Counted from the first letter of the stretch, positions 7,777 to 16,305 are shown. The stretch: 64,000 bases of DNA from DAOTXL01 sp034435455 (GCA_034435455.1 DAOTXL010000094.1:1-64000); one strand, 5' to 3'. The notes: generated by a model from the letters alone, not told the origin. Numbers and translations are program-made.

Positions 7777-9634
7777 CTCCTCTTTCGGGCATTTTCAACC
7801 ACCGCCGGCGAATTTTGCGCCGGGCACGAGCCTGGTATAGAGGTCGGCCGGCAGTGACATCAGATTCAGGATTCGTTGCTGCACATTGCTGAGAGGCGTG
7901 AGTTGGTAGCTGACCTGGTTTCCGGTCTGCAAACGGTACAGCCCGATCCCCGCGAAAGCACGAAGCAGCCGTTCGGTCGTGGGGCGGGCTGTGGCGCGCT
8001 TGCGGTTGCCTTCGTACAGGCCAGGGATCTTTTCCTGGCCCTGCTCCAACTCGCGGCGCACAACGAACTCGACCAGGGTCAACACCCGCAAGCCGACGCT
8101 CAACAGGACCATGAGGCCCCGGATCCGCTGTTCGTAGTGGAGATAGACCGGCAAGACCGGCAAGCCGCCCTGTTTCCAGCGATGAAAGCCTCGTTCCGGC
8201 TGCCATTGCTCCCGATAGTAGGCCACCGACTGCCCCACCGACATCTGCTCCGGTGTGGCATTGGTCACATACAGACGCCAGCCGGCCAGCTTCTCCGCCT
8301 GCGCAATGGCTGCCTCCTGCCGTGTCACCGTCAGGGTCAACTGGTGCTGCTCGACAATTTGTGTCGGGCGGTCGGGTCCCCGTCGCCCGCGTCCTACCAG
8401 CCGCTCGGTGCGTGTCACCTGGTCGTGGATGGTCACTTGCAGGTAGTCGGCCACCTTCTCCTTCTCCAACAGAGCCGTGACCCGTTGGTGCAACACCTGG
8501 GGGTCCGAGCCAGGTCGTTGTGCCATACGGTCCAGCGCGGCTTCGGTTCGTTCCAGGCGCCGACGCAAGGCCCGGACCTCTCGCTGGGCGGTGTGAGTGT
8601 TGCACACCACAAACACCTGCTCCATCCACCCGACCGGGGCCTGGGTCGTCGGGTCCCGGCCCAGGACGCCCAATTCCATAACGAAGCCGCGATAGGCCGG
8701 CCCTTCCCCAGGCTGTTGTTCGGGCAGAAAGATGTCGATCACCGGCGCTGGCGGGTCAAGCACCCATGCCTGGAGGACCGCCGGCCACTGCCCCGTCATC
8801 GCCAGTGGGCTCAGGTAGAGTCCACCCTCCAGGTGCAACTGTACCCGATTGACCAGGCTACTCAGCTTGCAGTCGCCCACCAGCAGAAAGTCGGGCCGGC
8901 CGATCATCTCGACCATCTGGCGCCAGATTGGCAGATAGACCGGCGAGTCGTTCTGGTTGCCCCGCAACAGCGCCGAGACCAACGGCACCCCGGCTGGGTC
9001 CAGCGTGCCCAAAGCCTGTACAAACTGCCGCAGGTCGGGACGGTGATCCTTACTCTTGCCAAAGCGCAGCAGGCTGTACGGCCCGCCATCTGGCCCGTTC
9101 TCACCGTGATACACCGAAAAGCTGGTCGTATCGATGCGCGCCGTATCGGTCGGCAAGTGATAGGCCTGGATCAGATGCCGCCCCATCTCCCGGTCCAAGG
9201 CTTCCCAAGGTCGGCTCTCTTCGTCGCCCAACAAGTCCAGCACGATCTCCAGCCGATCATCGCTCAGGTCTTGGGCGGTCACGGGCCAGCCGGTGCAGCC
9301 GTGCAAGACTTCCAGCCGTTTGCCCACCCACTCTTCGACCGGGCACAGGCGGTGGTCCGCCTGACTCAGGATATGGGCCAGCCAGATCACCGTAACCTGC
9401 CCATAGGTCAGCCCTTTCCAGTTGCCGTGAGGGCGGGGCAGAATCGAATCTACCAAAACGTCCAGGCGCATGGCCAGCAACCAGGCGATGATCACCGGCA
9501 CATCGTCCACCGGCTCGTGCGTGATGGTCGTGTCTTCCGACATCGTGAACCTCCCAAACCCAAAGATAGGCTGTGAGTATACACGATGTCGCCGATAATT
9601 CCAACTTTACTGCCTGTTATGGCCAAAAGAGGAG
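7777..9634 (-). mobile_element. Insertion sequence, IS4/IS1634-like
   Basis: A 1.86-kb element with one transposase gene. The proposed terminal inverted repeats match at 14 of 16 positions: CTCCTCTTTCGGGCAT at 7777-7792 and, as reverse complement, CTCCTCTTTTGGCCAT at 9634-9619. The left repeat lies just beyond the transposase stop codon and the right one about 75 bp before its start. Flanking bases (ACATAC on the left, TCAATG on the right) do not match, so no target duplication is seen. The two flanks carry unrelated truncated genes. Confidence 0.75.
7795..9543 (-). CDS. Transposase, IS4 superfamily (IS1634-like)
   Basis: A 582-residue transposase starting at the ATG at 9543, after GGGAGG. 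The catalytic core features are visible: ARIDTTSFSVYHGE (first Asp of the DDE triad), FLLVGDCKLSS (second Asp), and a C-terminal SVAYYREQWQPERGFHRWKQ segment carrying the Tyr/Arg/Glu signature of IS4-type enzymes. A long insertion separates the second Asp from the Glu, as in IS1634-type members. The frame is intact, so it may be active. A promoter (TTGGAA, 17 bp, TATACT) lies inside the right end of the element. Confidence 0.88.
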   Translation of the reverse strand: MSEDTTITHEPVDDVPVIIAWLLAMRLDVLVDSILPRPHGNWKGLTYGQVTVIWLAHILSQADHRLCPVEEWVGKRLEVLHGCTGWPVTAQDLSDDRLEIVLDLLGDEESRPWEALDREMGRHLIQAYHLPTDTARIDTTSFSVYHGENGPDGGPYSLLRFGKSKDHRPDLRQFVQALGTLDPAGVPLVSALLRGNQNDSPVYLPIWRQMVEMIGRPDFLLVGDCKLSSLVNRVQLHLEGGLYLSPLAMTGQWPAVLQAWVLDPPAPVIDIFLPEQQPGEGPAYRGFVMELGVLGRDPTTQAPVGWMEQVFVVCNTHTAQREVRALRRRLERTEAALDRMAQRPGSDPQVLHQRVTALLEKEKVADYLQVTIHDQVTRTERLVGRGRRGPDRPTQIVEQHQLTLTVTRQEAAIAQAEKLAGWRLYVTNATPEQMSVGQSVAYYREQWQPERGFHRWKQGGLPVLPVYLHYEQRIRGLMVLLSVGLRVLTLVEFVVRRELEQGQEKIPGLYEGNRKRATARPTTERLLRAFAGIGLYRLQTGNQVSYQLTPLSNVQQRILNLMSLPADLYTRLVPGAKFAGGG

Positions 9635-10331
9635 TCAATGGTTAGAGAGACTTGATTTCCGCTGGCATCCCATAAGTATTTTGGAGAAGAATCTGGGTTG
9701 GCATTACATTTGGCGGGGCTCCCACATTGGAGGAGGTGTTGCAGCGATCATTGGGATGCTTGAGGGAGTGATCAATGAGGTATGGAGGTGGAAGGTTGAT
9801 ATAGAGATATGGTTTAGATCGTACTTTGAATGGCTGGACCAACACGTAAATCCTGAAACGGGGTATTGGCAGAGATCTTTCTGGAACAGCCTTTGGAAAC
9901 GATCTACAGTAGTTGACATGGGAGGAGCCGCACATTTTTACTGGATATATGAAGCGAAAAGGCGACCATTCCCTTACCCAGAGGCGGTCATTAAATCAAC
10001 TTTGCATTTGCAGAAGCAGAACGGCCTTTATAAAGAAAGGCCATTCTGTATTGATTTGGATGGGAACTTCTTGCTGATGAGGTCTTACCGCCAATTGGCA
10101 CAGGATAAGCAAGAAATATGGCGAGACAAAGTGCTTTCTGCTGTGAATAGGAGCGGTAAGGCAATCCTGAAATTTCTATCTGGGCAGAATATGGAGCAGG
10201 TATACCCCGATCTTCACAATTTGCCAGGAGCGGTTGTTGGGTTAATCGAATGTGCTAAGACCGGTGAAGCAGTCTGGGTAGAGATTTTGTCAGGCTGGAA
10301 ACACCCTTTAGATAAAGTGATGTGGCTGTGA
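9635..10331 (+). pseudogene. AT-rich gene of unknown function, 5'-truncated by IS
   Basis: The open frame begins inside the IS; the native part runs from 9635 with about 230 codons ending at 10331. It contains many aromatic residues (GWHYIWRGSHIGGGVAAIIGML, YFEWLDQHVNPETGYWQ) and a repeated Trp/His/Gly-rich helical pattern like alpha/alpha-barrel proteins such as prenyltransferase or glycoside-hydrolase-like folds. I do not recognise the family. It overlaps the next glycosyltransferase gene as TGATG, so it belonged to a polysaccharide cluster. GC is clearly lower than in the rest of the window, suggesting transfer. Confidence 0.55.
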
Positions 10332-11122
10332 TGGAAAACGGAAAAACATGGGTACAGGAGATAAAAATCTTGGGGGTCAGAATCCACCCCGTGGGAATAA
10401 AGGCGTTGAACGATGTGATTCGGGGCGCTGTGCACAGGAACGTACGGGTGATTATAGCAGGGCAAAACCTGCACGGAGTATATTTGTACCATGTGGATGC
10501 AAAGCGAAAAGCATACTGTGATCTGGCAGATATAGTGCGCGTTGACGGGATGGCCCTTCTATTGTGGGCCAAGTTGCTGGGCTATCCTGTGCACCGAGAG
10601 CAGAGGGTCACATTTGTAGATTGGCTCCACCCGCTCATGGCTACGGCCGCAGCCGAGGGATGGCGGGTATTCTACCTGGGCGGGAAGCCGGGGGTGGCAG
10701 CCCGGGCGGCAGAGAAGTTGCGGCAGCAACATCCGGGGCTGGTGCTTGAGACCCGGCACGGTTATTTCACGCCGGAAGAAAACGACGCGGTGCTGGAAGA
10801 GATCGCCCGCTTTCAGCCCCATGTGCTGATGGTGGGGATGGGCATGCCGCGCCAGGAGCATTGGGTCCTGGAGAATCTGGAGCGCATTTCGGCCAACGCC
10901 ATTCTGACGGCAGGCGCCTGCTTTGACTACGTGGCTGGCGTCATCCCACCGCCTCCTCGCTGGATGGGGCGCATGGGGTTAGAATGGCTCTACCGGTTGT
11001 GGAGCGAACCACGCCGGCTGGCCCGGCGTTATTTGCTGGAGCCATGGTTTTTGGTTCCACTGGCATGGAGGGATCTCACTGCGAGGCTCAGCAAAGCGGG
11101 CCGGAATGAGGATTCTCCATAA
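10331..11122 (+). CDS. WecG/TagA/CpsF family glycosyltransferase
   Basis: A 263-residue enzyme of glycosyltransferase family 26. Key segments are NLHGVYLYHVDAKRKAYCDLADIVRVDGMALL, FYLGGKPGVAARAAEKL, VLMVGMGMPRQEHW and TAGACFDYVAG, matching the WecG/TagA core. Such enzymes transfer a sugar (often N-acetylmannosaminuronate or N-acetylmannosamine) to a lipid-linked intermediate on the cytoplasmic face during envelope polysaccharide assembly. The first 200 bases are AT-rich like the preceding gene and the rest is GC-rich like the chromosome. No other polysaccharide genes follow. Confidence 0.88.
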   Translation: MENGKTWVQEIKILGVRIHPVGIKALNDVIRGAVHRNVRVIIAGQNLHGVYLYHVDAKRKAYCDLADIVRVDGMALLLWAKLLGYPVHREQRVTFVDWLHPLMATAAAEGWRVFYLGGKPGVAARAAEKLRQQHPGLVLETRHGYFTPEENDAVLEEIARFQPHVLMVGMGMPRQEHWVLENLERISANAILTAGACFDYVAGVIPPPPRWMGRMGLEWLYRLWSEPRRLARRYLLEPWFLVPLAWRDLTARLSKAGRNEDSP

Positions 11123-11236
11123 TTGCGCCATAACGTACCCAATCTCATTCCCCCGCTGGGCGGCGGTATCTGATCAACAGCCCGCTGTTCGTGGCCCTGA
11201 TGGTGCTGCAGGTTTATAAATCAGGGCTGGGCACGC

Positions 11237-11641
11237 CTACTCCCCATACATCCCCGACCAGCCCCACACCCCCCGGTTGCTGAGGCTGAAAAATTCATCC
11301 TCCAGGATGCGCTGGTGGATCGCCTCCTCCCGGGCAAGGTGCCTGAACATCTCCCGCCCGGCCGGATCGTCGGTCTCTTCGGCCAGCAGCCGATACCGCT
11401 CACCGGCGATCTTTTCATTGTCAATCGCTTTGCCCAGGATGCCGGCCTCGTTCTTCAGCTCGGCCAGCAGCGTCCCCCCCGTCTCGCCACCGCCGATCAG
11501 CGGGGCAAACTGCTCGATGGTGCGCGGCTCGTAGGCGATAAAGTGGCCGCCGGCCCGCAGCGAACGGGCCAGCTCGGCCAGCTTCTGGGAATGATACCCC
11601 TCAATAGAGCTATCGCCGCGCGGGAGGGAACAGCATGTCAC
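11237..11641 (-). CDS. Ferritin-like/rubrerythrin-domain protein, start uncertain
   Basis: The C-terminal 80 residues form a ferritin-like helical pair with the expected carboxylate/His spacing (NEKIAGERYRLLAEETDDP, then EMFRHLAREEAIHQRILEDEF). The N-terminal 40 residues (LAELARSLRAGGHFIAYEP) resemble a piece of a Rossmann-type domain and do not belong to a simple rubrerythrin. The only in-frame starts lie inside the ribosome-binding region of the divergent SpoIID gene. Either the gene is 5'-truncated and fused to foreign sequence, or it is a small diverged diiron protein. Confidence 0.45.
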   Translation of the reverse strand: MTCCSLPRGDSSIEGYHSQKLAELARSLRAGGHFIAYEPRTIEQFAPLIGGGETGGTLLAELKNEAGILGKAIDNEKIAGERYRLLAEETDDPAGREMFRHLAREEAIHQRILEDEFFSLSNRGVWGWSGMYGE

Positions 11642-12429
11642 AGGATGAAGCGTTGGTCATCCCACAAACCCTGCTCATCTGCCTGACCGACGGTCAGGTC
11701 CAGGAGATGCCGCTGGATGAATATCTGAAGGGAGTGGTGCCGGCCGAAATCGGCCTGGCCAAACCGCTGGAAGCCCTCAAGGCCCAGGCCATCGCCGCCC
11801 GGTCCTATGCGGTCACCACCCGCCGCCATGCCGCCGATGGCTTTGACCTGTGCACCACGGCCCACTGCCAGGTCTGGAAGCCCCAGAACCGCTATCCCGA
11901 CTCCGATCGGGCGGTAGACGAAACCTCCGGCCTGGTGGTCACCTACAACGGTCAGATCGTCAGCGCGCCCTTTTTCGGCCACTGCGACGGCCGCACCCGC
12001 AACAGTGAGGAGGTCTGGTCGGGCAAGATCGCCTATTGCCGCAGCGTGCCCTGCATCTGCGGCCATACCAGTCTGTATGGCCACGGCGTGGGCATGTGCC
12101 AGCGCGGAGCGGTGGCTATGGCCCACCAGGGCGCTACCGCCGAGGAGATCCTCAAACATTATTACACCGGCATCGAAATCTCTCATGCCCTCATTGTAGT
12201 TCCGGGAACCGCTCAGGTCCATGACTTCTGTCATGTGGGCAAGGGCCAGGGCACAGCCGGACGGGCCACCCGCGCCAGGGGATGGCCTCCGGCCCCGGCA
12301 TCCAGGGTGTTGAACCGGCCGAATCCCTCCCCTATTTTCTCCGCGCTCCCCCGGTTGCACGAAATTGAAAAAGCATGGTATAATAGAAAATGCAAATCGC
12401 ACGCCGGAGGAGGGGGATACCGCCGATGA
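11635..12429 (+). CDS. SpoIID-domain protein
   Basis: The ATG at 11635 follows GGGAGGG. Residues 20-190 carry the SpoIID signature: MPLDEYLKGVVPAEIGLAKP, LEALKAQAIAARSYAV, APFFGHCDGRTRNSEEVW, and a final HGVGMCQRGAVAMAHQGA segment. SpoIID enzymes are lytic transglycosylases acting on peptidoglycan; homologues occur in many non-sporulating bacteria. No signal peptide is visible, which is unusual. The last ~70 codons look non-homologous and overlap the promoter of the next gene, so the natural end may have been lost by frameshift after about 12190. Confidence 0.75.
   Translation: MSQDEALVIPQTLLICLTDGQVQEMPLDEYLKGVVPAEIGLAKPLEALKAQAIAARSYAVTTRRHAADGFDLCTTAHCQVWKPQNRYPDSDRAVDETSGLVVTYNGQIVSAPFFGHCDGRTRNSEEVWSGKIAYCRSVPCICGHTSLYGHGVGMCQRGAVAMAHQGATAEEILKHYYTGIEISHALIVVPGTAQVHDFCHVGKGQGTAGRATRARGWPPAPASRVLNRPNPSPIFSALPRLHEIEKAWYNRKCKSHAGGGGYRR
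12355..12384 (+). promoter_or_regulatory. Promoter of the CHAT cassette
   Basis: TTGCAC (12355-12360), an 18-bp spacer and a perfect TATAAT (12379-12384). Initiation near 12391 leaves a leader of about 35 bases that contains the GGAGGAGGGGG ribosome site for the ATG at 12426. It lies inside the 3' end of the SpoIID frame. Confidence 0.65.
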
Positions 12430-15170
12430 CCAACCGCATCGGGACCAGCAACCGGGTGTTTGTCGAGGCCACGTTGGACGAGCCGCTGCGCACCATCCGC
12501 CAGCGCCTGCTCGAACTCGGCAACCCCGGCGAGGCTTACCTCCTGGTCCACCTCCAGGCAGGGGAGTTCGGCCTGATCTCCGGGTACGGCCTGCGCTGGT
12601 ATGTCAACGAGTTCGTGCGGAAACGGCAGCCGGAGGGCAGCATCCTGGATGTGACGCTGCGTCAGGTGCAGGAGCATTTTCGGCAAAGGCCGGACGGGCG
12701 AGATATTCTGGCCCCCCAACCGGGCATCGAGCGGGCGGGCCTCGGCCAGGGGCAGATTGCCACAGAAGCCAGGAACTATGGGGGGATCCTGCTGCTGTTG
12801 GAAGGTGGCCGGCCGGCCGACGTGTACGACGGAACCAGCCCCCGCCCCATCATCAGCGGCTACGACCTGCTGGACCGGCCCATCCCCCCCGCCCGGCTGA
12901 AACGCACCCCCATCGTCGTCGCCACCTACGACACGAGCGTGGACGCCGCCCTGGAACGGTTGCGGGCGCTCCAGGGGGAGCAGCCCCCTTTTGTCCTCTT
13001 TCCCGACCCCACCCGCCCCGGCCAATGGTTCGCCTTCGCAGAAAGGGATCTGAAGCGAGCGGTGGAACAGAATGCTGCTGCCCGGGGCTGGGCGCTGGCC
13101 CACCTGCGCGACTTGGACCCCCGGCCATGCCCGGCGGTCGCCTATGAAGAGATCGGCGAGAGGCAGGCCCAAGAACTCCTGGAACAACACCACAGCCTGG
13201 TGGTGCTGTGGGAGGGCCAACCCCGGCTCCTGATCTCCGATACGGTTCTCCGGAAATATACGCTCAGGGATGCCCCGCCCATCCCGAAGGGGCCGGTTTC
13301 CTCGGAGCCTGTGCTCGAGCGGCTCCCGATTCCGGATCGAGTCCCTGTGCAACCGGGGGCGCGCTACGTGAACCTGTGGTTCGAACAGGAAGCCCGGCTG
13401 GATTCTATCACCGGTCGCCGGACCTACCTGCCCGGGACGCCTCAGGTGGCCAAAAGCCGGCCTCTGATCTACGGCCATAGTTATCGCCTGTGGGTCCAGA
13501 TCGGCGCCCACCACGACCGGTCCATCGTCGCCTGGGAAAAAGAGGTCCGCCCGCCGCCCATCGTCGAGCCACCGGAAACAAAGGAACAAAAAGAGGCCCG
13601 GTTCTATGTCAGCCTCTTTTCGGAGGATTTTGAGATCAGGCAACCAACCCGCCCCCTGACGCTGCCCCCCCGGGGCGACTCGCAACCGGTGTCGTTCGAG
13701 GTCCGGCCGCTGCGGCGCACCTTCGGCCCCAACGACCTGGCGACGCTCGATGTGTGCCTCTACTACCGTTGCAACCTGGTGCAGTCGTTCCGGGTGGAGG
13801 TGGAAGTGCTGGCCGAGGGGGAGGAGCCGCGCACGGCCCACCCTCAGATCGCCCGGCTGGTGGCCGCCCGGGTGGGAGAGTACCCCGACCTGGATCAGGT
13901 GACCCCCAAGCAACTGCACCTGACCATCACCCGACGGGCGGAGGGTGGTTACCGTTTCACCTTTACCCTGGACCCGGAAAAGGTGCAGGACCCGCGTTGG
14001 GATGCGATCGGGCTGGGCTGTCAGATGGACCTGCGCCGCGAGGACCTGACCCACCTCATCACCAAGGCGCGGCGGCAACTGTACAACGTCGTGCGGGTGT
14101 ATGATCGGCTCCGGCAGGGCGATCCGCAGGCCGGCAGCAAGGCGCTCCGCGCCCTGGCCCAGGTGGGCCGGCAGCTTTACCGCCGGCTGTTTGCCACCCA
14201 GGAGGCCAGGACCCTGGCCGTCTGGATGGAGGAGAACCTGCCCCCCGGCTCGACCCTCCAGATCGTGGACCGGGCCGGCGACTTTGTCTTCCCCTGGAGC
14301 CTGGTCTATGCCGGAAAGCCGTGGGACGAGGAGAAACCGGTGGACGTGCAGCAGTTCTGGGGCTGGCGGTACCGGCTGGCCATCTCCACCGAGTCCCTCA
14401 TCGGCACCTATGGCCAGGCCGGGGAGCAGATCCGGGCGCCCGGACAGCTCAAGATCATGGCCGGGATGTACGCCAGGTTGCAGGGGGCCAGGGAACAGCT
14501 CGCCTACCTTCGCCAACTGGACAGCCTGTCGGGCCAGCGCATAAAGCCAACGGTGGTGGAGAACCGCTCCGGGGCGATCGCCGCGCTCCGAGAGGGCGAT
14601 CAGCACCTGATCTACTTTTTCTGCCACGGCTACACCGAAAAGATGGCCAACGACATCCAGCCGCCCGACGACCTGGTCGGCGAGTTCACCTCCCAGGCCG
14701 CCGACAGGCTGGAGCAGCCAGACCCGATCACCCGCGAACACCTGGAGGACCTGTTCGACGTCAGCGATTCGTGGCTGCGCCTGACGCGGGGGAAACTGCC
14801 GCTGACGCTGCTGCAGGAAGAGATGGAAGGGGTGACCTTTCGCGGCCATCCCCTGGTCTTCCTGAATATGTGCCAGTCGGCCCAGGTGTTGCCCTCCCTC
14901 TCCGGGGGGTTGATCCCGTTCTTTATCGAAAAGGGCGCCCGGGCGGTGGTCGGCACCGAGTGTTCGATGAATATGGTCTTTGGCGACCGGTTTGCCCGCC
15001 ACTTTCTGGACCGTTTTCTGGACGGCGAGGCGGTGGGCAAGATCTTGTGGCAGTTGCGGCAGGAGGGGCTGGACGGCGGCGATCCGCTGGCCCTGGCCTA
15101 CACCCTGTTCGGCGATGCCGATTTTCGCCTGGAAGAGCCGGTTCTGAGAAACGATCAGATGAGCCAATGA
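12426..15170 (+). CDS. CHAT-domain (caspase-like) protein, 914 aa
   Basis: The C-terminal third is a CHAT caspase/separase-like protease domain. The catalytic pair is visible: His734 in LIYFFCHGYTE and Cys816 in VFLNMCQSAQ, followed by KGARAVVGTECSM and the AVGKILWQLRQEG helix. Residues ~10-135 and ~160-275 look like two copies of a CBS-like module (each with a D-rich helix start, and an LLLEGGRP / VVLWEGQP strand). Residues ~310-480 form a beta-rich middle domain (RYVNLWFEQEA, HSYRLWVQIG). CHAT proteins often act as triggered proteases in conflict systems. I use the ATG at 12426 because of its ribosome site. The next gene follows after 12 bp. Confidence 0.88.
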   Translation: MTNRIGTSNRVFVEATLDEPLRTIRQRLLELGNPGEAYLLVHLQAGEFGLISGYGLRWYVNEFVRKRQPEGSILDVTLRQVQEHFRQRPDGRDILAPQPGIERAGLGQGQIATEARNYGGILLLLEGGRPADVYDGTSPRPIISGYDLLDRPIPPARLKRTPIVVATYDTSVDAALERLRALQGEQPPFVLFPDPTRPGQWFAFAERDLKRAVEQNAAARGWALAHLRDLDPRPCPAVAYEEIGERQAQELLEQHHSLVVLWEGQPRLLISDTVLRKYTLRDAPPIPKGPVSSEPVLERLPIPDRVPVQPGARYVNLWFEQEARLDSITGRRTYLPGTPQVAKSRPLIYGHSYRLWVQIGAHHDRSIVAWEKEVRPPPIVEPPETKEQKEARFYVSLFSEDFEIRQPTRPLTLPPRGDSQPVSFEVRPLRRTFGPNDLATLDVCLYYRCNLVQSFRVEVEVLAEGEEPRTAHPQIARLVAARVGEYPDLDQVTPKQLHLTITRRAEGGYRFTFTLDPEKVQDPRWDAIGLGCQMDLRREDLTHLITKARRQLYNVVRVYDRLRQGDPQAGSKALRALAQVGRQLYRRLFATQEARTLAVWMEENLPPGSTLQIVDRAGDFVFPWSLVYAGKPWDEEKPVDVQQFWGWRYRLAISTESLIGTYGQAGEQIRAPGQLKIMAGMYARLQGAREQLAYLRQLDSLSGQRIKPTVVENRSGAIAALREGDQHLIYFFCHGYTEKMANDIQPPDDLVGEFTSQAADRLEQPDPITREHLEDLFDVSDSWLRLTRGKLPLTLLQEEMEGVTFRGHPLVFLNMCQSAQVLPSLSGGLIPFFIEKGARAVVGTECSMNMVFGDRFARHFLDRFLDGEAVGKILWQLRQEGLDGGDPLALAYTLFGDADFRLEEPVLRNDQMSQ

Positions 15171-15182
15171 GAAGGAGGAGCC

Positions 15183-15674
15183 ATGTCGGCGGAAGAGAGG
15201 ATTTTGAGCGCAGTAGATGCCTTGTGGGAAGACGATCTGGACGGGCTGTACCAGACGCTGGCCACCCGGGCCTATGCGGCCGAGAGCGGCGAGGCGTCGG
15301 ACATCCTGCAAGAGTACGACATCAGCGATTTCGATCTGCCACCGCTGCCCTACGAAGAGGAAGGCGGGCCCGAGTTCACCGAGCTGGTGGCCAGGATCGG
15401 CCAGAGGTGGTGGGGCAAGCTGGAACCCAGGCTCTATGACCTGCTGTGCAACCAGCAGAACCTGGATCACGGCAAGTTCATGGCTGCCCTGGGGGAAGGG
15501 GCCAAGATGCTGGCCGTCGCCCTGGCCCCGGCCCTGGTCGCCCAGGTAGCCCTGTTGCCGGCCGTGGCCGTCGTCATTGCCACCATCGCCGCCAAACGGA
15601 TCCTGGACTCGGGGCTGGAGGCAGCGTGTGAGATGTGGAAAGAGTCGCTGGAGGCCAGGCAGCCAGAGGGATAA
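15183..15674 (+). CDS. Small protein with long hydrophobic segment, CHAT partner
   Basis: A 163-residue protein of unknown family starting 12 bp after the CHAT stop, behind GAAGGAGGAG. Residues 1-100 are acidic and predicted helical (LQEYDISDFDLPPLPYEEE). Residues ~106-137 are strongly hydrophobic (MLAVALAPALVAQVALLPAV, then VVIATIAA), long enough for one or two membrane helices, and a charged amphipathic tail ends the protein. There is no signal peptide. The tight coupling suggests it is the substrate, effector or regulator of the protease. A membrane-acting effector released by cleavage is a hypothesis only. Confidence 0.75.
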   Translation: MSAEERILSAVDALWEDDLDGLYQTLATRAYAAESGEASDILQEYDISDFDLPPLPYEEEGGPEFTELVARIGQRWWGKLEPRLYDLLCNQQNLDHGKFMAALGEGAKMLAVALAPALVAQVALLPAVAVVIATIAAKRILDSGLEAACEMWKESLEARQPEG

Positions 15675-15696
15675 CGGGAAGCCCTGGAGGGCTGGC

Positions 15697-16305
15697 TCAA
15701 TCGCGTAACAGGGCACGCATCACGGCCACAAACTGCGCCAGGTCGGCCCGGGCGATGCGCGCCGGATGGCGCATCGGCACCACAATCACGCCATGCCCGG
15801 CAAAGACCTGGGCGTGAGCCTGACCGATGGGCGGCGCCGGCAGGCCCAGCAGCCGGGGAAACAGGGCCTGCGTCGCCACATTGCCCACCGGCACAACGAT
15901 GTGAGGCCGGAACAGTTCCAACTCCTGCCCCAGGTAAGGCAGGCAGTGGGCGACCTCGGCACGGGTAGGGGTGCGGTTGCCGGGCGGGTTGCAGCGCACG
16001 GTGTTGGTCACAAAGCAGCGCAGCCGGGGCCGCTCGACATGGGGATCGCACTCCTCCGACAGGCCGAGGTCCATGAGCACCTGCTGCAGCCGCACCCCCG
16101 ACCGGTCGCGGGTGAAGGGCACCCCCGTCCGGTCGCCCCCCCTGTAGCCCGGCGCCTCGCCGACGAAAACGACCCGGACGGCGGGCACCTCCTGCGTGAC
16201 GGCGGGGAACGGAGGCAACCCATAGCCGTGGACAATGCGCTGTCGGTTGGCAACCAGCGCCGGGCACCGGCGGCAACCCTCGGCGACGCGGATCGCGTCC
16301 ATCAC
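15697..16305 (-). CDS. udg: Uracil-DNA glycosylase, family 4/5 (Fe-S type)
   Basis: A 202-residue glycosylase with the Fe-S cysteines CRRCPA near the N-terminus and C-N-P-P-G-N-R-T-P later, followed by a further Cys in AEVAHCLPYL. Motif A is GEAPGYRGGDRTGVPFTRDRSG, with RTG-PFT-D-SG as in thermophilic family 5 (UdgB) enzymes rather than the EDxxGxPFVG of family 4. Motif B is MRHPARIARAD; the His is present. It removes uracil, and in family 5 also some other deaminated bases, from DNA. The start overlaps the cupin stop. Clustering with dcd makes a coherent uracil-avoidance operon. Confidence 0.82.
   Translation of the reverse strand: MMDAIRVAEGCRRCPALVANRQRIVHGYGLPPFPAVTQEVPAVRVVFVGEAPGYRGGDRTGVPFTRDRSGVRLQQVLMDLGLSEECDPHVERPRLRCFVTNTVRCNPPGNRTPTRAEVAHCLPYLGQELELFRPHIVVPVGNVATQALFPRLLGLPAPPIGQAHAQVFAGHGVIVVPMRHPARIARADLAQFVAVMRALLRD

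Noticed and set aside
11161..11229. A short frame RRYLINSPLFVALMVLQVYK that might be the end of a membrane-protein gene after wecG
   Set aside because: It is only ~23 codons with no start or homologous context; too short to claim.
12231..15716. A 1161-codon open frame on the minus strand opposite the CHAT gene
   Set aside because: It is rich in Gly/Gln/His/Pro with no domain pattern, and the plus strand encodes recognisable CHAT motifs with promoter and ribosome sites. It is an antisense artefact of high GC.
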